The notes beneath the pieces are model-generated. The model was not told the DNA's origin. It did not search any database and saw only the letters and a program-made list of their open reading frames with translations. A DNA stretch of 41,268 bases from an uncultured bacterium (GTDB lineage Bacteria; Spirochaetota; UBA4802; UB4802): contig CALEUQ010000030.1 of NCBI GenBank assembly GCA_937920495.1, positions 1 to 41,268 of the forward strand, in the 5' to 3' direction. A program made the translations under genes and the position numbers. Shown piece by piece: positions 7,692-16,795 of the stretch. Within the stretch, counting starts at the first letter, position 1. The number at the start of each line of letters is the position of its first letter.

Positions 7692-9197
7692 CTACAACTC
7701 AACAAAAAATGTTGCACCTCTGTCAGGTTCTGACTTTGCCCACACCCTGCCACCATGGCGGGATATAATTCTACGCACCAGTGCAAGCCCAATACCGGTA
7801 CCGGGAAAGTCCTTTTCTGAGTGAAGGCGCTGAAATACGTTAAAAAGCTTATCTGATAATTGTGGATCAAAACCAACCCCATTATCTTTTACATAAATTA
7901 TAGTTTTACCATTTTCCTGATAACTATCTATCTCAACAACAGGCTGTGGATTCTTTGATGAAAATTTTACAGCATTTGATATAAGGTTGGTAAACGCAAT
8001 GCGTAGCATAGCCCCATCGCCTTTCATAACAGGTAATTTACCAACTTTAAATTGTGCATTTGATTTATGTGCAATGCTAACCTCCTGGATGATTGCCTTC
8101 ATCATCTCTGAAAAATCAACCTGAGTATATTGAAGTTCAGTTCGTGCCATCCGTGAAAATGACAACAGGTCTTCAATGAGCTTTTGCATTCGTTTTACTG
8201 AATCATTAATGGCATTAATATAACTTTGTATATTTGTATCAGCCTTGCTTCCAATCTCTTCATGCAAAAGCTTTGCATATCCTGCAATAGTGGTGAGTGG
8301 GGCACGCAAATCGTGCGATACAGTATATGCAAAACTCTCCAGTTCCTTATTTAGTTCCTGCAACTGTGCAGTTCGCTCCTGAACCCTGCGTTCAAGCTCA
8401 GCATTAAGCTTTTCAATCTGCTCTTCATATTGCTTCCTAAGTGTAATATCACGAGCAATACCTTCAATTGCAACAAGATCACCTTTTTCGTTATACACTG
8501 GCACATTGCGCTGCTCAGTCCAAATAACAGTACCATCTTTTTTAATCCACCGCAATACCACAGGCTCAAAGAAATACTGCTTTTCCATTACTTCCCGTAA
8601 TATATGTCTGTCTTCAGGATGTATTATTTCAAAGCCTAAATTGGGATTGGCGTAATGTTCTTCCGGTGTGTATCCTGTTATGGTAGTAGCAGCGGGGCTT
8701 ACATAACTAAATCCCGGTGCTGGCAATAGCTCATAGCGATAGATAAAATCCTGGGCATTCTCGGCAAGCCGCCTGAAGCGCTCCTCGCTCTCACGAAGTT
8801 TGCGTTCGGTCTCGCGAATGCGTATAAGCGATTTTATAGCCAGTACAAACTCACGTGGATCAACAGGATGCACAAAATATGCATCGGCTCCTCCCTGGTA
8901 CGCGGTTTCCTTATCTTCTATTTTTACGTATGTTGCCGAAACATGAATAACCGGTATTGATGCTGTTTTTGGGTTTTCACGTATTTTTTTACATACCTCA
9001 AATCCATTGATGTCGGGCAAATGTATATCCAGCACCACACAATCAGGCATGTATTTGTGTATAAGCTCCAATGCAGCATAGCCACTATCGGCTTCAATTG
9101 ATTCAAACCCAGCTCGCTGCAATATCTTCGTCATTGCATAGCGGTTGGCTTCAATATCATCCACATTCACTATCACATACTTGCGTTCATCATTCAC
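7692..9197 (-). CDS. Hybrid sensor: receiver-PAS-histidine kinase
   Basis: The 501-residue protein has an N-terminal receiver domain (about 7-125; phospho-acceptor Asp57 in CVVLDIHLPDING). The usual switch threonine appears as VSATYVK, but the expected lysine is replaced (VHPVDP). A PAS/PAC domain follows (about 140-265), then a coiled coil, HisKA with the phosphorylated histidine in SHDLRAPL, and HATPase_c with NLISNAVKFS, DNGVGFD and GTGIGLALVRRI. There are no membrane segments, so it is cytoplasmic. The start is GTG at 9197 with GGAGGTG about six bases upstream. This start overlaps by one base the stop codon of a small upstream frame (9197-9364). The stimulus and output regulator are not evident here. 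Confidence 0.9.
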   Translation of the reverse strand: MNDERKYVIVNVDDIEANRYAMTKILQRAGFESIEADSGYAALELIHKYMPDCVVLDIHLPDINGFEVCKKIRENPKTASIPVIHVSATYVKIEDKETAYQGGADAYFVHPVDPREFVLAIKSLIRIRETERKLRESEERFRRLAENAQDFIYRYELLPAPGFSYVSPAATTITGYTPEEHYANPNLGFEIIHPEDRHILREVMEKQYFFEPVVLRWIKKDGTVIWTEQRNVPVYNEKGDLVAIEGIARDITLRKQYEEQIEKLNAELERRVQERTAQLQELNKELESFAYTVSHDLRAPLTTIAGYAKLLHEEIGSKADTNIQSYINAINDSVKRMQKLIEDLLSFSRMARTELQYTQVDFSEMMKAIIQEVSIAHKSNAQFKVGKLPVMKGDGAMLRIAFTNLISNAVKFSSKNPQPVVEIDSYQENGKTIIYVKDNGVGFDPQLSDKLFNVFQRLHSEKDFPGTGIGLALVRRIISRHGGRVWAKSEPDRGATFFVEL

Positions 9198-9364
9198 TAT
9201 TCACCTCCCTGTACATGTAATCCTAAAGCCTTGATGACTGCATGTTTAATCTTCAAAATTGCTGCTTCCCTGCTTGGTGCTTCTTTAGATATTATCGCCA
9301 CAACCTGACGAGATAACTGTGCCCGCTCTTTTGCAGTTAAAATTTTTGATGAAATGATTTTGCA
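9197..9364 (-). pseudogene. Small ORF upstream of the sensor kinase, start missing or frameshifted
   Basis: A 55-codon frame reads coding-like (ILTAKERAQLSRQVVAIISK, then APSREAAILKIKHAVIKALG). It ends in TAG, overlapping the GTG start of the kinase by one base, which suggests translational coupling. No ATG/GTG/TTG opens this frame. Directly upstream, the neighbouring frame reads LLTLDDAKSFHQK, so a single-base frameshift in an originally ~65-residue gene is likely. The family is unknown. Confidence 0.4.
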
Positions 9365-9382
9365 TCATCCAATGTCAACAAT

Positions 9383-11851
9383 TCACGGTACCAGCACCTC
9401 TACACCCGCTGCATTTTCCCACCCCTTCAAAGGAATATGTACATATTTCCCATTCACAAAATATTCCACCATATCATCATAATGCGTACTTGCCGGATTG
9501 CCTGATTGTCCCGGTACTGTAATAAAATACAGCGGCTCGGGTTGATTGAAATCAACTATCATGCGCATGGCAGGAATCATCCACACATCAAAGTCCTTGC
9601 CCCATGTAAACATGGCCACATTTACTGTATGCACATCGCCACCAGCAGCATACGGACCACGGCTTAAAAAACCCTTTAACATGCCCACCTCTTTTGCAAT
9701 CTCGTGTTTAAACCAGTACGCATGCATCTTCCCCCATTGCCAGTTTTTTTCATTGCTTCCCATTTTCTCCTGACACAACGCATACGCGCTCGCCAGCGTT
9801 TTTGCCAGCACATCCCATTTGGTTTCCACCTTCTGTGTTGTCACATCATCAAAAAACGGCGACTGATGTTTGTACGCAAGCAGCTCATCAAATGCTGAAT
9901 ACGACGTCATGCTGGCCTGCAAAAATGCTTCCCACAAAGGGCTCTCCTTTGGTCCAAGCTCATCTAAAAATGTAGCATGCACAAAACAATGGTACACCGC
10001 ACCCATAAGCGCAGCATTGGGGGAACTATCTTTCATCACACAATCAAACTGCTGCGGGGATAACATCTCTAACGCCTTTAAAGCCTTTTCTTTTTGCTTT
10101 GGCGATAGTTCCTGTATAGAAGCCATCAGCAATGGATTATAGTCCTTGCTCACAAGGATATCCTGCACATGGCGCGCCATCAGCGAATACTGGTCATTCT
10201 GTAGTTGCATGATATCTTCAAGAGTAAATGTTTTGTTGTGCGATAGTACCTGTGCAATGCGCATGGCTCGCTCATCGTTGTACCATGATTGCGAAAGATT
10301 CACAGGGAAATTTTTATCCACAGTTCGATGATTTGCGGTTGCCACAAATCCTTCCCCAGGATTTTCTTTGTGTGGCAATTTTTCAAATGGCACAAATCCA
10401 TCCCAGTCGTATTCACCAGTCCATCCCGGCGAAGGGAAAAGCCCGGTGCCCTTTTTGCGCACAGGATAAAGTCCCGTTACCTGCCATCCTACACGGTAAC
10501 TATCGCCATATGCAATATTAAGATAGATTGTTTGAATACTTTTCATTGCTTCCCTGGCCTGTGTAAGCGTCTGTGCTTTTCCTAACATATAGAAGCCATT
10601 TAACGTTTTGTCGCCACCTGCCACAACCCACGACAATGCAAGGCCATACGGAATTGACACTGCAGGCGGCTGTACGGGAAGCTTTGGCGGAAATGGCATC
10701 GACGCAAGCGCAGTATTCAAAAGTGGCCCATGCACCGTGCTGTACATGGTAATAGCGTGCTTTTTTCCTTTTACGCTGAAAACTTCTTCACGCTTCTCCA
10801 ACGGAAGCCACTGATTTTTATACAGATAATATAACTGCCCTTTTTCCTCTTTAATCTTTTCAACAAAAATATCCTGTGTGTCGGCCATTACCATGGTCTC
10901 GCCCCATCCCACATGACCGTTGAAGCCTGCAACAACTATGGGGATGCCCGGCAGGCACACACCCGCGCAGTGATAGGTTGGGCATTCAAGGTGCATAATA
11001 ATCCACGGCGAAGGTAGCGAAGCCATTAAATGCGTATCGTTTGCCACAATACTTTTGCCCTGGGTCTTTTGTGGGGTCAGAGCCCAATTATTGGAAGCAG
11101 GGACACCCAATCCCAAAGTTTTTTGCAGTCTCAGTGCCTGTGTAATAGTGTTTTCAAGGGGAATATCGGCAATGATACCTTTAAGTTTTTTTGCCTCTTC
11201 AAACGGCAATTCAGTGTCCTTATAAATAGGGAACAGATGGCATGCTTTTTCCACACCTATCTTTTGTGCAATAAGTAAAAACTGCAGCTCTTCAATAAAA
11301 TTAAACGAAACATCTAAATTTAAAAGGCCAAAGATATACAACCCGTCTTCAGGCTGCCACGGTTCAGGCACAAAGCCAGCAAGAATAAATTCCGGTGGAA
11401 GTTTTTTACACGATGTAATATAGGCATTGACCCCTTTTGCAAACTGTGTAAACATCATAAGACCGTGGCTATCAATGGACCGCATAGTATCATCCACCAT
11501 CTTTTTTGCATTAAGGCTTCGCATAAAATAGTCGATAGGCACCGCATCGTTGCCTGCAAATTCAGACAGCCTGCCCTGAATAGCCATCTTCATCATCACC
11601 ATCTGAAATAAACGGTATGATGCCATGACATACCCGGTTGCCAGGAATAAATCCTCTTCATTTTTGGCCTTTATGTGCGGAATACCCATGGCATCATAGC
11701 TAACCTCTACAGGCTGCTGTAACCCTTCAATATGTATTGTGCCACTATAGCGTTTTTCTGATGATTTAAAGTAGTGCCCCATCATGGAACACTGCAAAGA
11801 TAAGAAGATTGATAATACAACAAGAATGCCTGGCTTAATTTTTTTGACCAT
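9383..11851 (-). CDS. Penicillin acylase-family (Ntn hydrolase) lipoprotein
   Basis: The 822-residue protein starts at an ATG preceded by AGGAGG with four bases' spacing; a longer frame to 11905 is not needed. The N-terminus is a lipoprotein-type signal (GILVVLSIFLSLQC), so it is probably exported and lipid-anchored. Family features include EVSYDAMGIPHIKA near the start, an A-chain of about 240 residues, and the autoprocessing/nucleophile serine in GVPASNNWAL, where Ser-Asn-Asn-Trp is typical. FNGHVGWGET and ANDTHL also fit. Members cleave amide bonds of penicillins, N-acyl-homoserine lactones and other N-acyl compounds. The natural substrate cannot be read from sequence. It stands alone upstream of the small ORF and sensor kinase on the same strand. 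Confidence 0.88.
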   Translation of the reverse strand: MVKKIKPGILVVLSIFLSLQCSMMGHYFKSSEKRYSGTIHIEGLQQPVEVSYDAMGIPHIKAKNEEDLFLATGYVMASYRLFQMVMMKMAIQGRLSEFAGNDAVPIDYFMRSLNAKKMVDDTMRSIDSHGLMMFTQFAKGVNAYITSCKKLPPEFILAGFVPEPWQPEDGLYIFGLLNLDVSFNFIEELQFLLIAQKIGVEKACHLFPIYKDTELPFEEAKKLKGIIADIPLENTITQALRLQKTLGLGVPASNNWALTPQKTQGKSIVANDTHLMASLPSPWIIMHLECPTYHCAGVCLPGIPIVVAGFNGHVGWGETMVMADTQDIFVEKIKEEKGQLYYLYKNQWLPLEKREEVFSVKGKKHAITMYSTVHGPLLNTALASMPFPPKLPVQPPAVSIPYGLALSWVVAGGDKTLNGFYMLGKAQTLTQAREAMKSIQTIYLNIAYGDSYRVGWQVTGLYPVRKKGTGLFPSPGWTGEYDWDGFVPFEKLPHKENPGEGFVATANHRTVDKNFPVNLSQSWYNDERAMRIAQVLSHNKTFTLEDIMQLQNDQYSLMARHVQDILVSKDYNPLLMASIQELSPKQKEKALKALEMLSPQQFDCVMKDSSPNAALMGAVYHCFVHATFLDELGPKESPLWEAFLQASMTSYSAFDELLAYKHQSPFFDDVTTQKVETKWDVLAKTLASAYALCQEKMGSNEKNWQWGKMHAYWFKHEIAKEVGMLKGFLSRGPYAAGGDVHTVNVAMFTWGKDFDVWMIPAMRMIVDFNQPEPLYFITVPGQSGNPASTHYDDMVEYFVNGKYVHIPLKGWENAAGVEVLVP

Positions 11852-12116
11852 AGAACCTCCTAAATAAATAATGTCATTGTAATGCTCTGATCCCATTTTT
11901 ATCATATTTTGATTGTTGTCAAAGCAAATTAAATTTTAAGCAAAAATCATCATTTATTTTCTTGCAACAAAATCCGCTCCCTGTAGCAGGCATGTACGTA
12001 CCAGCATTCAAAAAAATTTCAAATTTTACCTAAAAAAATTATTGATTTTATACAAACATAACAGTGATAGTCTTTTTTACATTGTTTTCTTAAATATTAA
12101 AGTATAGGAGAGCGCA
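11852..12116. other. Divergent intergenic region
   Basis: This AT-rich region lies between the acylase and Rnf transcription units, which diverge from it. It must carry both promoters. TTGATT around 12043 followed after 17 bases by TGATAG is a weak candidate for the Rnf side. No other structure was seen. Confidence 0.35.
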
Positions 12117-12395
12117 ATGCCAAAAGAAAAATTTTTTTGCGCTAACTGCATGAATTGCATTGTTATTCGTCAATATGAATCTGATCCTGAGCGTTTTGTG
12201 TTGAGAGTTCGCTGCATCAAGAAAAAATGGACCAAGCGTTCTGGCGAAGAGAAGTTATACAAGTATTTTACTGTTGCACGGCGCACTGTGGATAATTGTC
12301 AGCATTATACTGAAGCCGGTGACCTTTATCCATATATCAAAAACTTAAGGAAAGACCTTCCAATTAAAGATGAAATCTATTCAACCAGGGAATAA
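12117..12395 (+). CDS. Small cysteine-containing protein at the head of the rnf operon
   Basis: The 92-residue protein has an N-terminal CANCMNC cluster, one further cysteine (RVRCIKKKW) and a fourth site in DNCQHY, so it could bind zinc or an iron-sulfur cluster. An AGGAGA Shine-Dalgarno precedes the ATG, and rnfC begins three bases after its stop codon, so co-transcription is very likely. It occupies the place where rnfB is found in some rnf operons, but it is far too short and lacks the RnfB pattern of clustered CxxC motifs. The family is not recognised. Confidence 0.75.
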   Translation: MPKEKFFCANCMNCIVIRQYESDPERFVLRVRCIKKKWTKRSGEEKLYKYFTVARRTVDNCQHYTEAGDLYPYIKNLRKDLPIKDEIYSTRE

Positions 12396-12398
12396 TCC

Positions 12399-13718
12399 AT
12401 GATGATTCATAGCTTTCACGGAGGCATTCATCCACCCGAAAATAAACACTTCACCAACCGTATTCCATTTAAATATCTTTCTGTTCCGCAGAAATGCTAC
12501 ATACCTTTGCAGCAGCATATTGGTAAACCAGCTACACCTATCGTTGAGGTTGGGCAATTTGTTGAAGAAGGACAGCTCATTGGACAGGCAAACGGACTTA
12601 TAAGTGCCAACGTGCATGCAACAGTTCCCGGAAAAGTTATTGAAATAGCTGAATACCACACACCGTACAGTGAGCATGGTCTTTGTGTTGTCATTGAAGC
12701 AGAAGGGTCATTTTCAACAAGCGGTAAAATACGTGAAAAAAACGACATTACCCCAATGGACAAAAGCACACTACTTGAAAAAGTAAAAGCCGCAGGCATT
12801 GTTGGCCTAGGTGGGGCTGCATTCCCCACAGCAGTTAAATTAAACCCGCCTGCAAACAGAACTATCGATACTCTGATAATCAATGGTTCGGAGTGCGAAC
12901 CGTATCTCACCGTTGATGATATGCTCATGCAAACACATCCGGAAGAGATCATTGAAGGCATTCACATATCCATGAAGATTTTGGGTGTGTCAAAAGCATT
13001 CATAGGTGTTGAGAAAAATAAAGCACTGGCCATAAAAGCATTACAAAACGCTGTAACCAATACAAAATCAGAAGGCATCAGCGTGGTGCCCTTGCGCACA
13101 CGCTATCCTCAGGGTGCTGAAAAACAGCTTATCTATACCATAACCGGTCGTGAGGTTCCATCAGGCGGGCTGCCCATGGATGTAAACGTAGTGGTACAGA
13201 ATGTTGGCACCATATATGCAATCCGTGAAGCAGTATTGTTCGACAAACCATTAATTGAACGTTATATCACCGTAACAGGAAAAATTGTAAAAAAACCTGG
13301 CAACTACAAAGTACGGTTCGGCACACGCGTTATTGATATACTTGAAGAGTGCGGTGGTCTTACCGAAAATCCTGGCAAGATCATCATGGGTGGCCCCATG
13401 TGTGGGCTGGCCTTAAATCATATGGATATACCTATAGTTAAAGGGACATCAGGCATTTTATTTTTAGCGAAAGATGAAGTGGAAGTAAATTCATTCAGAG
13501 CCTGTATACGCTGTGGCAGGTGCGTATCAGTATGTCCCATGAATCTTTTACCGTGCGATCTGGGCAACGCTGTTGAAAAGCAACGCTATGACATTGCAGA
13601 GAAGCTGCACCCATTTGATTGTATCATGTGCGGTTCATGTTCGTATGTATGCCCATCAAAACGTCCATTGTCCCATTTTATAAAGGTTGTACAGACTGTA
13701 CTCAGTGCAAAACGATAA
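12399..13718 (+). CDS. rnfC: Rnf electron-transport complex subunit C
   Basis: The 439-residue RnfC contains the N-terminal HSFHGGIHPPENK region, a flavin/NADH-binding central part (GLGGAAFPTAVK, NGSECEPYLT), an SLBB-like segment, and two 4Fe-4S motifs, CIRCGRCVSVCP and CIMCGSCSYVCP. It is the peripheral subunit that reacts with NAD(H). Length and domain order match the Rnf type; the NqrA homologue lacks these clusters. It is the first large gene of a five-subunit rnf operon (C-D-G-E-A). Confidence 0.95.
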   Translation: MMIHSFHGGIHPPENKHFTNRIPFKYLSVPQKCYIPLQQHIGKPATPIVEVGQFVEEGQLIGQANGLISANVHATVPGKVIEIAEYHTPYSEHGLCVVIEAEGSFSTSGKIREKNDITPMDKSTLLEKVKAAGIVGLGGAAFPTAVKLNPPANRTIDTLIINGSECEPYLTVDDMLMQTHPEEIIEGIHISMKILGVSKAFIGVEKNKALAIKALQNAVTNTKSEGISVVPLRTRYPQGAEKQLIYTITGREVPSGGLPMDVNVVVQNVGTIYAIREAVLFDKPLIERYITVTGKIVKKPGNYKVRFGTRVIDILEECGGLTENPGKIIMGGPMCGLALNHMDIPIVKGTSGILFLAKDEVEVNSFRACIRCGRCVSVCPMNLLPCDLGNAVEKQRYDIAEKLHPFDCIMCGSCSYVCPSKRPLSHFIKVVQTVLSAKR

Positions 13719-13743
13719 TATAAATACTTGAGAAGGGTTCTCC

Positions 13744-14829
13744 ATGGAAATAAAAGATGCTGACAGGAAACGTCTCCTTGAGGACTTAGTCCTATCACAC
13801 GCGCCGCATATTCGCGATACACAATCGGTTCCGCTTGTCATGTGGCTGGTGGTGCTTGCTCTGTTGCCAGCAACAATATTTTCATGTTATATCTACGGGT
13901 TATATGTGGCGCTTGTTATTGCTGTTTCTATTATATCGGCTCTCATTTCTGAAAGCATCATGCAGTACCTGTTAAAAAAACCTATCACTATCAACGATGG
14001 TTCAGCCGCTATAACCGGGCTTCTTTTAGCCATGAACCTTCCGCCACACGTACCGCTGTGGATACCTGCCATAGGATCAGCTTTTTCGATTATTATCGCA
14101 AAACAACTATTTGGCGGTTTGGGATATAATATATTTAATCCTGCGTTAGCGGGGAGAGCTTTCCTGCTTGCATCATGGCCTGTTGAAATGACCACTCTAT
14201 GGCACACATTCCCCGGCGGTTATGTTATCACACAGCATCCTGTATTTGATCCATCTATGCCACAGCAGCTGGTGGACAGCATCAGTGGAGCCACTCCACT
14301 GGGGGCATTGAAGGAGGGACCAAAGGTATTACATGAACTATCGCTTACAACTGCGCCTTTATATGATTTTCTGTTTTCAAAAGCAATGATCAAGTCATTG
14401 TTCATAGGAAACATCGGCGGCTGTATTGGCGAAACATCAGCATTGTTACTTCTGGTTGGTGCACTGCTTCTTTTATGGAAGCGCATCATTACCTGGCATA
14501 TACCCGTATCGTACATAGCAACCGTTGCACTGATTATGGGAATATACTATTATTTTCAGGGAATTCATCAGCTACATTACGCTGTGCTTTTTCATATTTT
14601 TTCAGGTGGACTCATTTTAGGTGCGTTTTATATGGCAACTGACATGGTCACATCACCTGTTACAAAAAGTGGTATGATAATCTTTGGCATAGGATGCGGC
14701 ATACTGGCTTCGGTTATAAGACTATGGGGTGGATACCCTGAAGGTGTATCATATTCAATACTATTGATGAATGCTGTGACACCGTTAATCGACAGGTTAA
14801 CAAAACCAAAAGTATTTGGTGTGCGATAG
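13744..14829 (+). CDS. rnfD: Rnf electron-transport complex subunit D
   Basis: The 361-residue integral membrane protein has eight to ten hydrophobic segments and the flavinylation motif SGATPLGAL, whose threonine would carry covalently bound FMN. It also shows NPALAGRAFLLASWP, typical of RnfD/NqrB. It starts 25 bases after rnfC, with GAAGGG upstream. Its stop codon TAG lies inside a GCGATAGT octamer (14823-14830). Confidence 0.95.
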   Translation: MEIKDADRKRLLEDLVLSHAPHIRDTQSVPLVMWLVVLALLPATIFSCYIYGLYVALVIAVSIISALISESIMQYLLKKPITINDGSAAITGLLLAMNLPPHVPLWIPAIGSAFSIIIAKQLFGGLGYNIFNPALAGRAFLLASWPVEMTTLWHTFPGGYVITQHPVFDPSMPQQLVDSISGATPLGALKEGPKVLHELSLTTAPLYDFLFSKAMIKSLFIGNIGGCIGETSALLLLVGALLLLWKRIITWHIPVSYIATVALIMGIYYYFQGIHQLHYAVLFHIFSGGLILGAFYMATDMVTSPVTKSGMIIFGIGCGILASVIRLWGGYPEGVSYSILLMNAVTPLIDRLTKPKVFGVR

Positions 14830-14868
14830 TTACTGTTTACTATTCTTTTTTTGGGGAGTACGTACCAC

Positions 14869-15546
14869 ATGAAAGCTGCTGATATAGTTAAGGCTACCAT
14901 TATTATTACAATTATTGGTTTTATATCCGCTTTTTCATTATCGTTTGTGAAAAAGATTACACAGGAACCTATCGCAAAGCAGGAACAGGAAAAAAAATTG
15001 GCAGCACTTGCCATGGTACTTCCCGGTTACACTATAGAGCAGGAAAAAACAGTACGTATAGATAACATGCCATTTACGTACTGGGTAGCCATCAAAAATG
15101 AAAACAACGTTGTGAAAAAAGCATGGGCTTTTTTAGCTGAAAAAAAGGGGTACGGTGGACCAATTCAGTCAATTGTTGGCGTTGATGAATCAAATGTCAT
15201 TTTAGGGTTTACCATATTGTCACAGAATGAAACTCCGGGGCTTGGTGCACGCTGCGTTGAAGTTGTATCCAACGAAACATTTATTGACCATTTTATAACA
15301 AAAAATATAACCAATAAAGAAGAGGTATCGTGGTTTCAGGAACAATTTGTTGGCTTAAATGCCGGCACCCCCATCGCTATTCAAAAAAAAGGCGACTGGC
15401 ACAAAGAAATGAAACAAGAATTAATACAGCATAATGCTATCACGGCAATAACGGGTGCCACTATCACCACCAAAGCCGTAACACAGAGTATTGAAGAAGG
15501 TATACAGAAATTACATAAAGCCTTAACACTGCAAGAGGTACAATGA
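14869..15546 (+). CDS. rnfG: Rnf electron-transport complex subunit G
   Basis: The 225-residue protein has one N-terminal membrane helix (ATIIITIIGFISAFSLSFV), a periplasmic domain and the FMN-attachment motif ITGATITTKAV. GGPIQSIVGV and NETPGLGARC also fit RnfG/NqrC. I place the start at the ATG at 14869, after GGGGAG, and not at the TTG at 14851. Its end overlaps the rnfE start by four bases. Confidence 0.95.
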   Translation: MKAADIVKATIIITIIGFISAFSLSFVKKITQEPIAKQEQEKKLAALAMVLPGYTIEQEKTVRIDNMPFTYWVAIKNENNVVKKAWAFLAEKKGYGGPIQSIVGVDESNVILGFTILSQNETPGLGARCVEVVSNETFIDHFITKNITNKEEVSWFQEQFVGLNAGTPIAIQKKGDWHKEMKQELIQHNAITAITGATITTKAVTQSIEEGIQKLHKALTLQEVQ

Positions 15547-16154
15547 TGGATTACTTCAAAGAATTTTTCAAAGGTGTATGGCAAAAAAATCCAATCCTGG
15601 TGCTTGGCATAGGGATGTGCCCCACGCTTGCAGTCACCACTTCAGCATCCAATGCAATCTGGATGGCAACCGCAACAACGTTTGTACTTTTGGGGTCTAA
15701 CATCCTTGTCTCCACAATTAGAACTATTGTACCTTCTCATGTGCGGATTCCAATTTTTATCACAATTATTGCCAGCTTTGTCATCATTGTTGAGCTAACA
15801 CTGAAAGCATTCCAGCCTGATGTATACAAAGCGCTGGGGATATTCATACCGCTGATAGTTGTCAACTGTATTATATTAGGCAGAGCGGAAGAATTTGCTT
15901 CAAAAAATTCGGTTGTACACTCTATTTTAGATGCATTGGGAATGGGTGTGGGGTTTGGATTAACACTCTTTATTCTTGCAACAGCACGTGAGATACTTGG
16001 TGCAAACAAGTTTTTTGGATATACGCTTATACCTGGTATGAAACCGGCAATTTTGATGATACTTGCACCCGGGGCTTTCTTTACATTGGGATTGCTGCTG
16101 TGGGCCATGAATGTCATTAAATCCAGAAAAGCCCGCTTTAAACGCACTGAATAG
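15543..16154 (+). CDS. rnfE: Rnf electron-transport complex subunit E
   Basis: The 203-residue membrane protein of the RnfE/NqrD family has six hydrophobic segments. It includes NPILVLGIGMCPTLAVTTSA with the conserved membrane cysteine, and a central VNCIILGRAEEFASKN motif with the second conserved cysteine. In known Rnf structures these half-channel cysteines coordinate a membrane iron-sulfur centre with RnfA. The start overlaps rnfG. Confidence 0.95.
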   Translation: MMDYFKEFFKGVWQKNPILVLGIGMCPTLAVTTSASNAIWMATATTFVLLGSNILVSTIRTIVPSHVRIPIFITIIASFVIIVELTLKAFQPDVYKALGIFIPLIVVNCIILGRAEEFASKNSVVHSILDALGMGVGFGLTLFILATAREILGANKFFGYTLIPGMKPAILMILAPGAFFTLGLLLWAMNVIKSRKARFKRTE

Positions 16155-16178
16155 AAACACAGATGAGGTGATGACGGT

Positions 16179-16781
16179 ATGGAAATCAAAATACTTTTTA
16201 CAATACTTATCAGTACAATATTCATCAATAACTATGTACTTTCACGCATATTAGGTATCTGCCCTTATCTGGGGGTTTCTAAAAAGCTGGATTCGGCAGT
16301 TGGTATGGGTTTAGCTGTTATCTTTGTTATGACAATGGCTTCATTTTTTACTTTTATCATCTATAAATTTGTTCTTATACCTTTTCACATTGAATACTTA
16401 CGAACCATTGCGTTTATTATTGTTATAGCTTCTTTAGTGCAGCTTGTAGAAATGGTTATTGAGAAAATATCCCCTGCTCTGTATCAGGCGCTGGGTATTT
16501 TTTTGCCGCTCATCACTACTAACTGTGCAGTGCTGGGTGTTGCAGTTCTAAACATAGATTCAGGTTTCATTACTCAGGAATTTGGACTTCTCAATTCTGT
16601 TGTACAGGGTTTTGGCGCAGGCGTTGGCTTTACACTTGCCCTGCTTCTTATGGCAGGCATCAGGGAACGGCTTGAAATTGCCATGGTCCCGGAAAACCTT
16701 AAAGGCCTGCCAATTACATTTATTACAGCTGGCCTTATGGCAATGGCATTTTTGGGTTTTTCAGGTATGAAGATTTTTTAA
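16179..16781 (+). CDS. rnfA: Rnf electron-transport complex subunit A
   Basis: The 200-residue membrane protein is paralogous to RnfE, with NNYVLSRILGICPYLGVS and TTNCAVLGVAVLNID carrying the conserved cysteines. Six hydrophobic segments match the family. An AGATGAGG Shine-Dalgarno-like sequence precedes the ATG. It is the last rnf gene seen here; thyX, not rnfB, follows after 14 bases. Confidence 0.95.
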   Translation: MEIKILFTILISTIFINNYVLSRILGICPYLGVSKKLDSAVGMGLAVIFVMTMASFFTFIIYKFVLIPFHIEYLRTIAFIIVIASLVQLVEMVIEKISPALYQALGIFLPLITTNCAVLGVAVLNIDSGFITQEFGLLNSVVQGFGAGVGFTLALLLMAGIRERLEIAMVPENLKGLPITFITAGLMAMAFLGFSGMKIF

Positions 16782-16795
16782 TTAAAGCGATAGTT

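Noticed and set aside
11074-11085. The 12-mer GGGGTCAGAGCC occurs here and, inverted, at 36083-36094
   Set aside because: The first copy encodes part of the conserved NNWAL motif of the acylase, so it is explained by protein conservation; the match between the two places is probably chance.
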